Translations under genes and position numbers: made by a program
NCBI GenBank assembly: GCA_964495805.1
Contig: CAZBWV010000096.1
Span: forward strand, 1 to 43,127
Direction: 5' to 3'
From: JALXCH01 sp964495805
GTDB taxonomy: Bacteria; Calditrichota; Calditrichia; RBG-13-44-9
Length of the DNA stretch: 43,127 nucleotides
Part shown: piece by piece, positions 34,094 to 41,716 of the stretch
Position numbering within the stretch: the stretch's first letter is position 1
Layout of the letters: every line of letters starts with the position of its first letter
The notes under the pieces: model-generated
The model's input: only the letters and a program-made list of their open reading frames with translations
The model's database searches: none
Told to the model about the DNA's origin: nothing

Positions 34094-34131
34094 ATGAATG
34101 GCTATATAGACTTTTCTATATAGTCATTCAT
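34094..34131 (+). other. Strong hairpin between hsp20 and the next gene
   Basis: A 17-bp stem (34094-34110 with 34115-34131, one internal G-U) has a CTTT loop. No clean T run follows, so it is not a standard terminator. It may protect the 3' end of hsp20 mRNA, attenuate transcription, or be a protein-binding dyad. A smaller hairpin, AAACAACG/CGTTGTTT, lies at 34057-34076. Confidence 0.7.
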
Positions 34132-34162
34132 TATATTCAGCAATTAAACAAAGGGGAAGAAG

Positions 34163-34645
34163 ATGGCCAAAATTGCCTGGATCGACAATGTGATTGAAAA
34201 GCTGGAAGGCGGGCCTCATCGAGAGGCCTCGCGGCGTGCAGAGGTGATTGAGTTTCTCCGGCAGGATCGAGCGAAACTGCTGGAAATTGCCCGACGGCTG
34301 GAAGTGGAAGCCGAGCATGTAGCATATCCGCATCTCCGCAACGAGATTCATCAACTGGTGGAGAAGAAACGAGGATTTGCCGAAAAACTGCGTGCACTGG
34401 TGGAAGAATTGGGAGGTCGTGCAGAAGCGGACCCGGAAGCGGAAGCTATTTTTCCCAGAGGGAATTTTCGCGATGTATTTAATGCAGAAAGTGAACTGTA
34501 CGAGCAATTGACCGATCATTCTAATCTGGCGGAAGATTACCGATTGTTTCATGTGGCAAAGCAGTTGCGAGATATGAAAAATGAGAATTCCGATTTAGTG
34601 GAACAATTAGAACAAATCATTATGCGAATTAACGCAGAAATTTAA
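34163..34645 (+). CDS. Unknown helical protein inside the chaperone cluster
   Basis: 160 residues, predicted all-helical and strongly charged. Helices: about 25-90, with EVEAEHVAYPHLRNEIHQL, and 105-158, with EDYRLFHVAKQLRDMKNEN. It is rich in Glu, Lys, Arg and Leu and has no signal peptide. An E-x-x-H-like pattern (EAEH) and other His/Glu pairs are suggestive of a ferritin-like or four-helix bundle, but no full metal-site pattern is visible and I do not claim one. The gene lies between the hsp20 pair and dnaK on the same strand, 27 nt before dnaK, with GGGGAAG upstream, so a stress role is likely by context. Confidence 0.75.
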   Translation: MAKIAWIDNVIEKLEGGPHREASRRAEVIEFLRQDRAKLLEIARRLEVEAEHVAYPHLRNEIHQLVEKKRGFAEKLRALVEELGGRAEADPEAEAIFPRGNFRDVFNAESELYEQLTDHSNLAEDYRLFHVAKQLRDMKNENSDLVEQLEQIIMRINAEI

Positions 34646-34672
34646 AACAAGAAAAAAAAGGAGGTTGATAAA

Positions 34673-36604
34673 ATGGCCAAGAAAGTAATAGGAATTGACC
34701 TTGGAACGACAAACTCTGTTGTAGCAGTGATGGAAGGTGGTGAACCGGTGGTGATCCCCAATTCCGAGGGTGCCCGGACGACCCCGTCGGTGGTGGCATT
34801 TACCAAGACCGGTGAGATTCTGGTTGGTGCTCCGGCAAAGCGTCAAATGATTACCAATCCGGAAAACACCATTTATTCCATAAAACGATTTATGGGACGT
34901 CGCTTTGATGAAGTCCCGGAAGAAACCAAAATGGTTCCTTACAAAGTGAAACGGGGACCGCACGATCTGGCGGTGGTGGAAATTAACGGGAAAGATTATA
35001 CCCCGCAGGAAATTTCTGCCATGATTTTGCAGAAAATGAAACAGACTGCTGAGGACTATCTGGGCGAAAAAGTAACCGAGGCGGTAATTACCGTACCGGC
35101 TTACTTCAATGATAGCCAGCGGAAAGCCACCAAAGAAGCCGGTGAAATTGCCGGACTAAAGGTCCTTCGTATCATTAACGAGCCCACTGCGGCATCGCTG
35201 GCTTATGGTCTGGATAAGAAAAAGAATGAAAAAATTGCCGTGTACGACCTGGGTGGTGGAACCTTCGATATTTCCATTCTGGAAATTGGTGAGGGTGTGT
35301 TCGAGGTGAAAGCAACCAATGGCGATACCCACCTAGGTGGTGACAATTTCGATCAGCGAGTGGTGGACTGGATTGCCGATGAGTTCCAGAAGGAGCACGG
35401 CATCGATTTGCGTAAAGACCCCATGGCACTGCAGCGGTTGCGTGAAGCGGCAGAAAAAGCTAAGATTGAATTAAGTAGCACCCAGCAGACTGACATCAAT
35501 CTGCCGTTTATTACCGCAGATGCGAGTGGTCCCAAACACCTGCAGATGACCCTGACCCGGGCGAAGTTTGAATCGCTCATCGAGGACCTTCTGCAGCGCA
35601 CGCTGGGTCCCTGCGATCAGGCATTGAAAGATGCCGGATTGAGCCCCAGCGAAATTGACGAAGTCATTCTGGTTGGTGGTTCCACCCGAATTCCGCGCGT
35701 ACAGCAGCTGGTAAAGGAATTCTTTGGGAAGGAACCGCACAAGGGAATCAACCCGGATGAAGTGGTGGCCATTGGTGCGGCAATTCAAGCGGGTGTATTA
35801 ACCGGCGAAGTGAAAGAAGTGTTATTGTTGGACGTGACTCCGCTGTCTCTGGGAATCGAAACGCTGGGTGGTGTGATGACCAAGCTAATCGAACGCAATA
35901 CCACCATCCCGACCCGGAAAAGCGAAATCTTTTCCACGGCAGCAGACAACCAGACTTCTGTGGAAATCCATGTGCTGCAGGGTGAACGGGAATTTGCCAA
36001 GGACAACCGGACATTGGGTCGGTTTATCCTGGATGGAATTCCTCCGGCACCGCGTGGAGTTCCGAAAATTGAAGTTACCTTCGACATCGATGCCAATGGC
36101 ATTTTGCACGTTTCGGCTAAAGACCTGGCCACCGGTAAAGAGCAGAGCATCCGCATCGAAGCCAGTTCCGGTTTAACGGAGGAGGAAATTGAGCGGATGG
36201 TGAAAGATGCCAAACAACATGCAGCGGAAGACCGCAAGCGCCGCGAACTGGTGGATGCCCGGAATTCCGGCGACCAGTTGCTGTATCAGACGGAGAAGAA
36301 TTTAAAGGAATATGGCGATAAGCTCGACGCAACTTTGCGGAACAAGATTGAAGCAGCAATGAATCGCCTGCGCGAAGCACTGAAAACCGATAATCTGGAT
36401 GAAATTCGCTCTGCTACCGAAGGCTTGAACGCTGCCTGGAACGAAGCTTCTTCCACAATTTATCAGCAGACCACCGCACAGGGTGCAGGTGCAGGAGCTC
36501 AGGCGGGTACCGGTAGCACAACGGAATCCACGGAGAAATCCGGCGAAGAAAAGGTGGAAGAAGCCGATTTCGAAGTGGTGGATGACGATAACAAAGATAA
36601 ATAA
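34673..36604 (+). CDS. dnaK: Chaperone DnaK (Hsp70)
   Basis: 643 residues. The ATPase domain begins IGIDLGTTNSVVAVM (residues 5-19) and shows AYFNDSQRKATKEAG, INEPTAASLAYG, YDLGGGTFDISIL and VGGSTRIPRVQ. The substrate-binding domain follows the linker EVLLLDVTPLSLGIETLGG, and the helical lid runs to an acidic tail (EVVDDDNKDK). It binds exposed hydrophobic segments and cycles through ATP with GrpE and a J-protein, both found just downstream. AAAGGAGGT lies upstream of the ATG. Confidence 0.98.
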   Translation: MAKKVIGIDLGTTNSVVAVMEGGEPVVIPNSEGARTTPSVVAFTKTGEILVGAPAKRQMITNPENTIYSIKRFMGRRFDEVPEETKMVPYKVKRGPHDLAVVEINGKDYTPQEISAMILQKMKQTAEDYLGEKVTEAVITVPAYFNDSQRKATKEAGEIAGLKVLRIINEPTAASLAYGLDKKKNEKIAVYDLGGGTFDISILEIGEGVFEVKATNGDTHLGGDNFDQRVVDWIADEFQKEHGIDLRKDPMALQRLREAAEKAKIELSSTQQTDINLPFITADASGPKHLQMTLTRAKFESLIEDLLQRTLGPCDQALKDAGLSPSEIDEVILVGGSTRIPRVQQLVKEFFGKEPHKGINPDEVVAIGAAIQAGVLTGEVKEVLLLDVTPLSLGIETLGGVMTKLIERNTTIPTRKSEIFSTAADNQTSVEIHVLQGEREFAKDNRTLGRFILDGIPPAPRGVPKIEVTFDIDANGILHVSAKDLATGKEQSIRIEASSGLTEEEIERMVKDAKQHAAEDRKRRELVDARNSGDQLLYQTEKNLKEYGDKLDATLRNKIEAAMNRLREALKTDNLDEIRSATEGLNAAWNEASSTIYQQTTAQGAGAGAQAGTGSTTESTEKSGEEKVEEADFEVVDDDNKDK

Positions 36605-36616
36605 ATCGAATCAATT

Positions 36617-36654
36617 AGTTCCTTTCCCCACAGCGGGAAAGGAACTGATTTTTA
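36617..36654 (+). terminator. Intrinsic terminator between dnaK and grpE
   Basis: The 12-bp perfect stem AGTTCCTTTCCC / GGGAAAGGAACT has a 6-nt loop and is followed by GATTTTTA. It may lower grpE expression relative to dnaK. Confidence 0.8.
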
Positions 36655-36731
36655 TGATTGTGAAAGAACCCCTAACACAAATAATGATTTGTGCGAAAGG
36701 GTGAAAAATGCATTTCAGGAGGTGAGTTGAA

Positions 36732-37364
36732 ATGATCAAACGACAGGACGAAAAAGATATTCCGATAGATTTTCCTGAAGAGGAGGTAAAGACCACGGAA
36801 CAGAACGAAAGCAGTTCCGGAACCGATGGTGAGGCCTCCGCGAAGAGCAAAGCAGGGGAGAAAGAGAAAAAAAGAGGGACCGATTACAAGAAGTTGTATC
36901 AGGAGCTGAATCAGAAATACGAGGCGTTGAATGACCAGTACCTGCGACTTCGAGCCGAGTTTGCCAACTACAAACGACGGGTTGAGCGGGAACAACTGGA
37001 ACTGGCCGATTACATCAAAGGTGAGTTCATGAAAAAGCTGCTACCCGTGCTGGACGATTTCAACCACATGCTGGAGAAATCGCAGCAGGGTGCAAATGAG
37101 CAGTCTGTGTTAGAAGGCGCCAAAATGATCTACGATAAATTTTACCAGATTCTTCGCTCGGAAGGGCTGGAGAAAATCGAGGCACTGGGTCAGGAATTTG
37201 ATCCGCAAATCCACGAAGCCATGATGATGCAAAAAACCGACAACAGGGACGACCACCACAAGGTACTGAATGTATTCCAGGATGGATACAAAATAAAAGA
37301 TAAATTAATTCGTGCCAGTAAAGTGGTGGTGGGAACTTTTGAAGAGGAAACGGACAATAAATAA
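36732..37364 (+). CDS. grpE: Nucleotide exchange factor GrpE
   Basis: 210 residues. An acidic N-terminus and a long coiled coil (about 50-120, with QKYEALNDQYLRLRAEFANYKRR) are followed by the beta domain with FDPQIHEAM and DGYKIKDKLIRASKVVVG. GrpE dimers open the DnaK nucleotide site to release ADP. AGGAGGTGAG lies upstream of the ATG. It follows the dnaK terminator and precedes the J-protein gene by 42 nt, which matches the partner order dnaK-grpE-dnaJ. Confidence 0.95.
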   Translation: MIKRQDEKDIPIDFPEEEVKTTEQNESSSGTDGEASAKSKAGEKEKKRGTDYKKLYQELNQKYEALNDQYLRLRAEFANYKRRVEREQLELADYIKGEFMKKLLPVLDDFNHMLEKSQQGANEQSVLEGAKMIYDKFYQILRSEGLEKIEALGQEFDPQIHEAMMMQKTDNRDDHHKVLNVFQDGYKIKDKLIRASKVVVGTFEEETDNK

Positions 37365-37380
37365 CAAAATGGCCGGTGGA

Positions 37381-37411
37381 CTTCATAAAGGAGAGGGATG
37401 CCTTTATGAAG
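37381..37411 (+). promoter_or_regulatory. Hairpin that includes the J-protein start codon
   Basis: CTTCATAAAG (37381-37390) is the exact reverse complement of CTTTATGAAG (37402-37411). The 11-nt loop holds most of the GGAGAGGG ribosome signal, and the ATG start at 37406 lies inside the 3' arm. The hairpin could limit translation until it melts, as RNA thermometers do. It could also be an operator dyad. It is not the CIRCE sequence. Confidence 0.65.
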
Positions 37412-38041
37412 AATTATTACCAGATTCTGGGTGTCTCGTATAATGCCAGCGCAGAAGATATTAAAAAGGCGTACCGGGAGCTGGTAAGGAAATTTCATCC
37501 GGATATGGGAGAAACGTCGGATGTGGAGCGGTTTCTGGAGGTTCAGGAAGCGTTTGAGGTGTTAGGTAATAAGAAAAAGCGCGAAGCGTACGACCAGAAG
37601 ATTGAGCAGTTGAAAAAGCCGCAAACGCTTTTGCACGAAAACTGGCGGAATGTATTTGATGAACTGGATATTCTGTTGCATCAGTTTCAGGAATATTCGG
37701 TGTCCACAATGTTCCGCCAGGACAAAATGAAGGAACCCATCCCCTTTGTGGAAGAAGGGTTAACTGTGGATATTATTCTGACCCCGGCCGAAGCGCACCG
37801 TGGAGGCCGAATTAAACTGGAAGTTCCGGTTATGTACGAATGTCCGTATTGCGAAGGACGAGGTGTGGATTTTCCGTTTGTATGCTTCAATTGCGGGGGA
37901 GAGGGCATTACCCGCGGAACCCGAACAATTTTTATGGAAATTCCCCCGCTTAATCGAACCCAGCAAACTTTTGAACTGGATCTGGGACAATTCGGCATAA
38001 AAGGCAAGATTAAAGTGGTGTTTAAAATCAGTTTCTATTAA
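37406..38041 (+). CDS. Reduced J-domain protein with a single zinc centre
   Basis: 211 residues from the ATG at 37406; a GTG at 37376 is in frame but less likely. The J domain (1-68) has HPD at 31-33 and the usual YYQILGV start, so it should stimulate DnaK ATPase. The middle lacks the usual Gly/Phe linker. A beta-rich part follows with CPYC (C146, C149) and CFNC (C160, C163). That makes one four-cysteine zinc site, where DnaJ has four CxxCxGxG repeats and two sites. The tail resembles a single CTD-like beta domain; full-length DnaJ is about 370 residues. It may be this organism's main DnaJ or a specialised one. Confidence 0.85.
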   Translation: MKNYYQILGVSYNASAEDIKKAYRELVRKFHPDMGETSDVERFLEVQEAFEVLGNKKKREAYDQKIEQLKKPQTLLHENWRNVFDELDILLHQFQEYSVSTMFRQDKMKEPIPFVEEGLTVDIILTPAEAHRGGRIKLEVPVMYECPYCEGRGVDFPFVCFNCGGEGITRGTRTIFMEIPPLNRTQQTFELDLGQFGIKGKIKVVFKISFY

Positions 38042-38068
38042 ATGATACGTTCCAGGCAATTCTGGCAG

Positions 38069-38109
38069 CGGCAGAGGGAAGAGCAATATATTTCCTCTGC
38101 CGTTTTTTT
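38069..38109 (+). terminator. Rho-independent terminator after the J-protein gene
   Basis: CGGCAGAGG (38069-38077) pairs with CCTCTGCCG (38094-38102); a seven-T run follows. It closes the chaperone cluster. Confidence 0.9.
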
Positions 38110-38465
38110 ATTTCCAATTTGTTTTTTTCTGTTTTCAAATTTACATTTAACTTTAACCATCGAAGGTCTATCACACAGATAATAAAGTAAGCTATTCATA
38201 GGAATAGGCGGGAGTTACGCCTCTCTCACCAGTATTTTTATTCGCCTTTTTTCATGAGTTGCGGGGAATTTCCCTGAAATTGAATTCTCTGGAAGACACA
38301 GAGAACTTTGAGCTGATTTTAAATTAGTGATGGAGTGTTGTTTTAAGCATATTCTTGTAAGAATATTAAAAAAAAGAATAAAGAATATGGAAAAGTTCAG
38401 TTTTTTTATTGACTTTTAAAGGAAACTTAATTAAATTTTTAAAAATCAAAACCATGAGGTAATCT
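38110..38465. other. 356-nt non-coding region upstream of csrA with small hairpins
   Basis: No ORF is supported. Two adjacent hairpins are present: CTATTC-ATAG-GAATAG at 38192-38207, and AGGCG-GGAGTTA-CGCCT at 38206-38222, whose loop holds GGAG. The second has the GGA-in-loop form that CsrA binds. A further hairpin, ATATTCT/AGAATAT, lies at 38349-38366. The region may be a long csrA leader or contain a small RNA; neither is shown. Confidence 0.45.
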
Positions 38466-38708
38466 ATGCTGGTTTTAACAAGGAGGTTAGGCGAATCGAT
38501 TAATATTGGTGATGATATTAAAATCACCGTTGTGGATATCGATGGTAAGCAGGTCAAAATCGGCATTCAAGCGCCGAAGGAAATTTCCGTTTATCGAGAG
38601 GAAGTTTACGAACGGATTAAAAAAGAGAATTTGCGGGCAGCTGCCGCTTCGACTGACGAGTTGCGTAAAGCTGCACAAATCTTTAAAAAATCAAAAGTCG
38701 AAAAATAG
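38466..38708 (+). CDS. csrA: Carbon storage regulator CsrA
   Basis: 80 residues with the family start MLVLTRRLGESINIGDDI, the conserved INIG core and IGIQAPKEISVYREE. CsrA is a small dimeric RNA-binding protein that blocks or stabilises mRNAs at GGA-containing hairpins and controls carbon flow, motility and biofilm genes. It is slightly longer than the usual 61-65 residues because of a C-terminal extension. GAGG lies upstream of the ATG. No flagellar gene or fliW is visible. A membrane protein gene follows 12 nt later. Confidence 0.95.
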   Translation: MLVLTRRLGESINIGDDIKITVVDIDGKQVKIGIQAPKEISVYREEVYERIKKENLRAAAASTDELRKAAQIFKKSKVEK

Positions 38709-38720
38709 CGCCCTGCGCCA

Positions 38721-39161
38721 ATGATTTTATCCCTCCGCATGCTTCACCTTCTGGGAATTGTCTGCTTCGGTGGTTTTATCACCCATGATTTGGTTCTGTT
38801 TTTTTTAGCGGGAGGAAATTATTTCGTTAACAAACCATCCATTAATCTGTTTTATTTTTTCACCCTTCCATTATTTATTCTGCTTCTGCTCACCGGAATT
38901 GTGCTTACGGTGCAGCGTATGTATATTTTAAAAAAAGAGAGCTGGTTAAAAAAGAAATTTGCTGCTGCTGCCGCAATCATGTTTTTATTGATTTTAGGGG
39001 TATTCCCGGTGTTGAAGCAGGCAGCTCTCAACCCTTCCACCATCACTCAGCTCCCGATAAAGTATCCACTGGCTCTGATGGGAATTTTTTTACTTTTTGT
39101 TTATGCTCTGTATCAGGCGCTTCACCATCGAGAGATGTTTCACGAAGAAATCCGAAATTAA
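38721..39161 (+). CDS. Hypothetical four-helix membrane protein
   Basis: 146 residues with four predicted membrane helices (about 5-28, 42-62, 80-98 and 112-132). The pattern HLLGIVCFGGFITHD resembles small predicted integral membrane proteins (DUF2269-like), but I cannot be certain. Histidines in the first helix (H9, H22) could bind heme. It lies 12 nt behind csrA and ends before a hairpin. Confidence 0.7.
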   Translation: MILSLRMLHLLGIVCFGGFITHDLVLFFLAGGNYFVNKPSINLFYFFTLPLFILLLLTGIVLTVQRMYILKKESWLKKKFAAAAAIMFLLILGVFPVLKQAALNPSTITQLPIKYPLALMGIFLLFVYALYQALHHREMFHEEIRN

Positions 39162-39169
39162 GGATAAAG

Positions 39170-39203
39170 AAAAAACGGGGAGAAATCCCGGAATTCCTCC
39201 CCG
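39170..39203 (-). terminator. Terminator of the phosphoesterase-fold gene (minus strand)
   Basis: CGGGGAG pairs with CTCCCCG around a loop that can extend the stem. On the minus strand the hairpin is followed by a T run. It may also act on the opposing transcript. Confidence 0.8.
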
Positions 39204-39214
39204 CAGCGGAAAAA

Positions 39215-39976
39215 TTACAAAGTTCTGAACTCTACTTTTTGATTCCGAAGATTGGCCAGAGCAAATTGACCGTTTTTCAACGAACCGGGATTAATCACCC
39301 GCGTCGTGCCGATGATTTCCTCCCCCTGATCCGATCCGGAACCGACAAAAGCGTAAATGGGATCGTAAGTTTTAATGAAATCTTCCACCACGTCCGAACC
39401 CACATGTTTGCCATCGATCAAATCCAGTTTTCCTCCATACGGTGGGGAATAGAACAGCATGATGAGCTGAAGCGGTTTCAGATCGCGAATAATTTTCAGA
39501 TGATATTCCACCTCCCACCGTGGGTAGCGTAGAACAAAACGTTCTTCCCGCTGTTTCTCAGAAATTTCTCCTCCAAATCCCACGATTTCGTAATGATTCC
39601 GATAAAAGGAAAAGCTTTTGTGCACGTTCCGAATGTGCGGAAAGACGATCTCGGAGTTGTAGGCTTCCCGGAGGAACCGCTCGATGGGTGCATCGTATTT
39701 GCCAGGAATGTAGAAAACCGGTACCTGCAAATCACCCAGCGCTTTGAAGAATTCTTCGTATTCCTTCAAATCCAATTGTTCGCCTGCAGTTATTTTACTG
39801 GCGTCTGCCTGCCGACCTTCATCTTCCGCCTGTTGAAACTCTTGAACCCGTTCGGTTCCCTGAACGATTCCACCGGTGAAAACAACAAAATCCACCTTTT
39901 CTTTTTCCACTACGGATTTTAGGTCTTGAAGTGCTTTTTGTTCACCCAGATAATTGGCAATTCCCAGAACTTTCAT
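39215..39976 (-). CDS. Metallophosphoesterase-fold protein lacking metal ligands (predicted pseudoenzyme)
   Basis: 253 residues from the ATG at 39976, with GAGGAGG upstream. The sequence has the layout of calcineurin-like phosphoesterases: MKVLGIANYLG, VVFTGGIV, YIPGKYD, LFYSPPYGGKLD, VGSGSDQG and VINPGSL. Every metal motif is altered. D-x-H becomes N8-Y-L10, GD becomes G35-G36, GNHD becomes GKYD (92-95), the lone H becomes Y, and GHxH becomes GSGS (212-215). The structure is probably kept and catalysis lost. The alignment was made by eye. It stands alone between two spacers and has its own terminator. Confidence 0.8.
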   Translation of the reverse strand: MKVLGIANYLGEQKALQDLKSVVEKEKVDFVVFTGGIVQGTERVQEFQQAEDEGRQADASKITAGEQLDLKEYEEFFKALGDLQVPVFYIPGKYDAPIERFLREAYNSEIVFPHIRNVHKSFSFYRNHYEIVGFGGEISEKQREERFVLRYPRWEVEYHLKIIRDLKPLQLIMLFYSPPYGGKLDLIDGKHVGSDVVEDFIKTYDPIYAFVGSGSDQGEEIIGTTRVINPGSLKNGQFALANLRNQKVEFRTL

Positions 39977-40210
39977 GGCAGTACCTCCTCTTTTTTTCTC
40001 CCAACAATATATATTTTTTACAGTTACAAAAGTTTCGTATTCCCGAACAAATCGTGAGAATCGAGGCAATTTCAAGGTACAACTGGTGTGGCAAATTCCA
40101 TGAAAAGCTCAGTGAAAATCATTCATCGTCAGGCTGATATTTTATTTTCGATTACGTAATTCAGCAAAATCGTGCTATATTTTTATTTCGAATGCAGGAG
40201 AGATGCAAAA

Positions 40211-40633
40211 ATGGATCGGTCACAGGCTCGAATTTACATGCTCTCGCGATTGTTTACCGTCAGCCTTTCCGTGTTTTTAGCGAATTTTGTGCTGACCTGG
40301 GGTTATGTCTGGCTGTGGGCGTTTTTCACCGATTACGGTGAGATGGGAAACGAATGGTTGCACCTGGTTCTCTGGGTCATTCTTCCCATTCTGGTTTCGC
40401 TGGTAACGCTCTCCGTTGGTCGTCGGATGGCGGGAAGACAACACCCGGAAACGGTGCTGACCCGAAAAACTTTCTATTTGCTGAGTGGTGTGCTGTTTGG
40501 TACCACTGTTTTCGTGAGCCTGTGGAATCCCATTCGGATAACCTGGATTCTTTCCATTATCTCTGCGCTGATGAGCATTTATATTTTTAAACTCTGGCAG
40601 CTGGAAACGAATATGGAAGAAGATCAAGCATGA
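40211..40633 (+). CDS. Hypothetical membrane protein
   Basis: 140 residues from the ATG at 40211 (AGGAGA upstream). Four predicted helices (about 12-34, 47-68, 85-102 and 106-124). No motif is recognised. The stop overlaps the next start (ATGA), so it is translationally coupled to the threonylcarbamoyl-AMP synthase gene. Confidence 0.75.
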   Translation: MDRSQARIYMLSRLFTVSLSVFLANFVLTWGYVWLWAFFTDYGEMGNEWLHLVLWVILPILVSLVTLSVGRRMAGRQHPETVLTRKTFYLLSGVLFGTTVFVSLWNPIRITWILSIISALMSIYIFKLWQLETNMEEDQA

Positions 40634-41247
40634 TTCGGCTACCGGTATATCCAGAAAATCCGCATCGCCGTCACATCTTAAAAGCGGTGGATGTGCTGAA
40701 GGAAGGGAAGTTGATTATTTACCCGACCGACACGGTTTATGGGATTGGTTGCGATTTGTACAACAAGCATGCTCTGGAAACGCTGTATCAGTTGAAGAAA
40801 AAAAGCAAGTTCGATCCCATCAGTGTCATTGTAAAAGACATCCGTCAGGCCAGTCAGTATGCGCGCATCTCCAATTTTGCCTACCGAATTCTCCGCCGCT
40901 GTTTGCCAGGACCATACACGTTTATTTTACCAGCTACCCGGGAGATTCCCCGCATTATGCTCAGTAAGCGAAAGGAAGTCGGGATTCGGATTCCCGATTG
41001 CAATGTTTCTCTGCATTTAATTGAGGAATTCTCTCACCCTCTGGTCAATACCTCGGTGAATATGTCTGCCGATGAGCTATTAAACGATCCCGATGAGATT
41101 GAAACCCGCTACCAGTACGATGTGGAGCTGATGCTGGATGTGGGCTGGCTTCCTGATGCCGAGGAATCCACGGTGGTTAGCCTTATTGATGATGAAGTGA
41201 CCATTCTTCGGGAAGGAAAGGGTGAGTTAGAGCGGTTGTTTGAATAG
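40630..41247 (+). CDS. tsaC: L-threonylcarbamoyladenylate synthase (YrdC/Sua5 domain)
   Basis: 205 residues. The enzyme makes threonylcarbamoyl-AMP from threonine, bicarbonate and ATP, the first step of the t6A37 tRNA modification. The YrdC signature is clear: LIIYPTDTVYGIGCD, KKKSKFDPISVIV, GPYTFILPAT, VGIRIPDC and LVNTSVNMS. The C-terminus ends without the Sua5 domain, so it is the short form. The product goes to TsaD, which is not in the window. Confidence 0.94.
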   Translation: MIRLPVYPENPHRRHILKAVDVLKEGKLIIYPTDTVYGIGCDLYNKHALETLYQLKKKSKFDPISVIVKDIRQASQYARISNFAYRILRRCLPGPYTFILPATREIPRIMLSKRKEVGIRIPDCNVSLHLIEEFSHPLVNTSVNMSADELLNDPDEIETRYQYDVELMLDVGWLPDAEESTVVSLIDDEVTILREGKGELERLFE

Positions 41248-41308
41248 ACGAAACATCTGGAAAATGAACTATTTTTTTGGACCCAATGAACAAGTCAGGA
41301 GGATGAGT

Positions 41309-41689
41309 ATGAAAAAGATTATTCGAACCTCCGATGCCCCCGACCCGGTTGGCCCGTACAATCAGGCGGTGGTGGTGGGACAGCTGGTGTTTACCGCCGG
41401 GCAGATTGCCATCGATCCCTTTACGGGAAGACTTGTAGAAAACGATGTGCGCAAGCAGACCCGACAGGTGCTGGAAAATCTGAAAGCGGTTCTCCAGGCT
41501 GCCGGAACCGATCTGAACCATGTGGTGAAAACCACGGTGTTCCTGAAAAACATGGACGATTTTGCTGCAATGAACGAAGTGTATGCGGAATATTTCCCGG
41601 AACATTCCCCGGCACGCTCGGCGGTGGAAGTGGCTCGCCTGCCCAAAGATGTACTGGTGGAAATTGAGTGCATTGCTGAGATTGAATAG
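41309..41689 (+). CDS. ridA: RidA family enamine/imine deaminase
   Basis: 126 residues from the ATG at 41309 with AGGAGG at 41297-41302. RidA hydrolyses reactive 2-aminoacrylate and related imines made by PLP enzymes. Motifs are APDPVGPYNQAVVVG, VFTAGQIAIDP, and ARSAVEVARLPKDVLVEIECIA near the end, in which the arginine after the alanine is the carboxylate-binding residue. It follows tsaC by 61 nt and ends 27 nt before the lipid-kinase start. Confidence 0.95.
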   Translation: MKKIIRTSDAPDPVGPYNQAVVVGQLVFTAGQIAIDPFTGRLVENDVRKQTRQVLENLKAVLQAAGTDLNHVVKTTVFLKNMDDFAAMNEVYAEYFPEHSPARSAVEVARLPKDVLVEIECIAEIE

Positions 41690-41716
41690 GTGCTGAATCC
41701 AAAATTTATCGACGAT

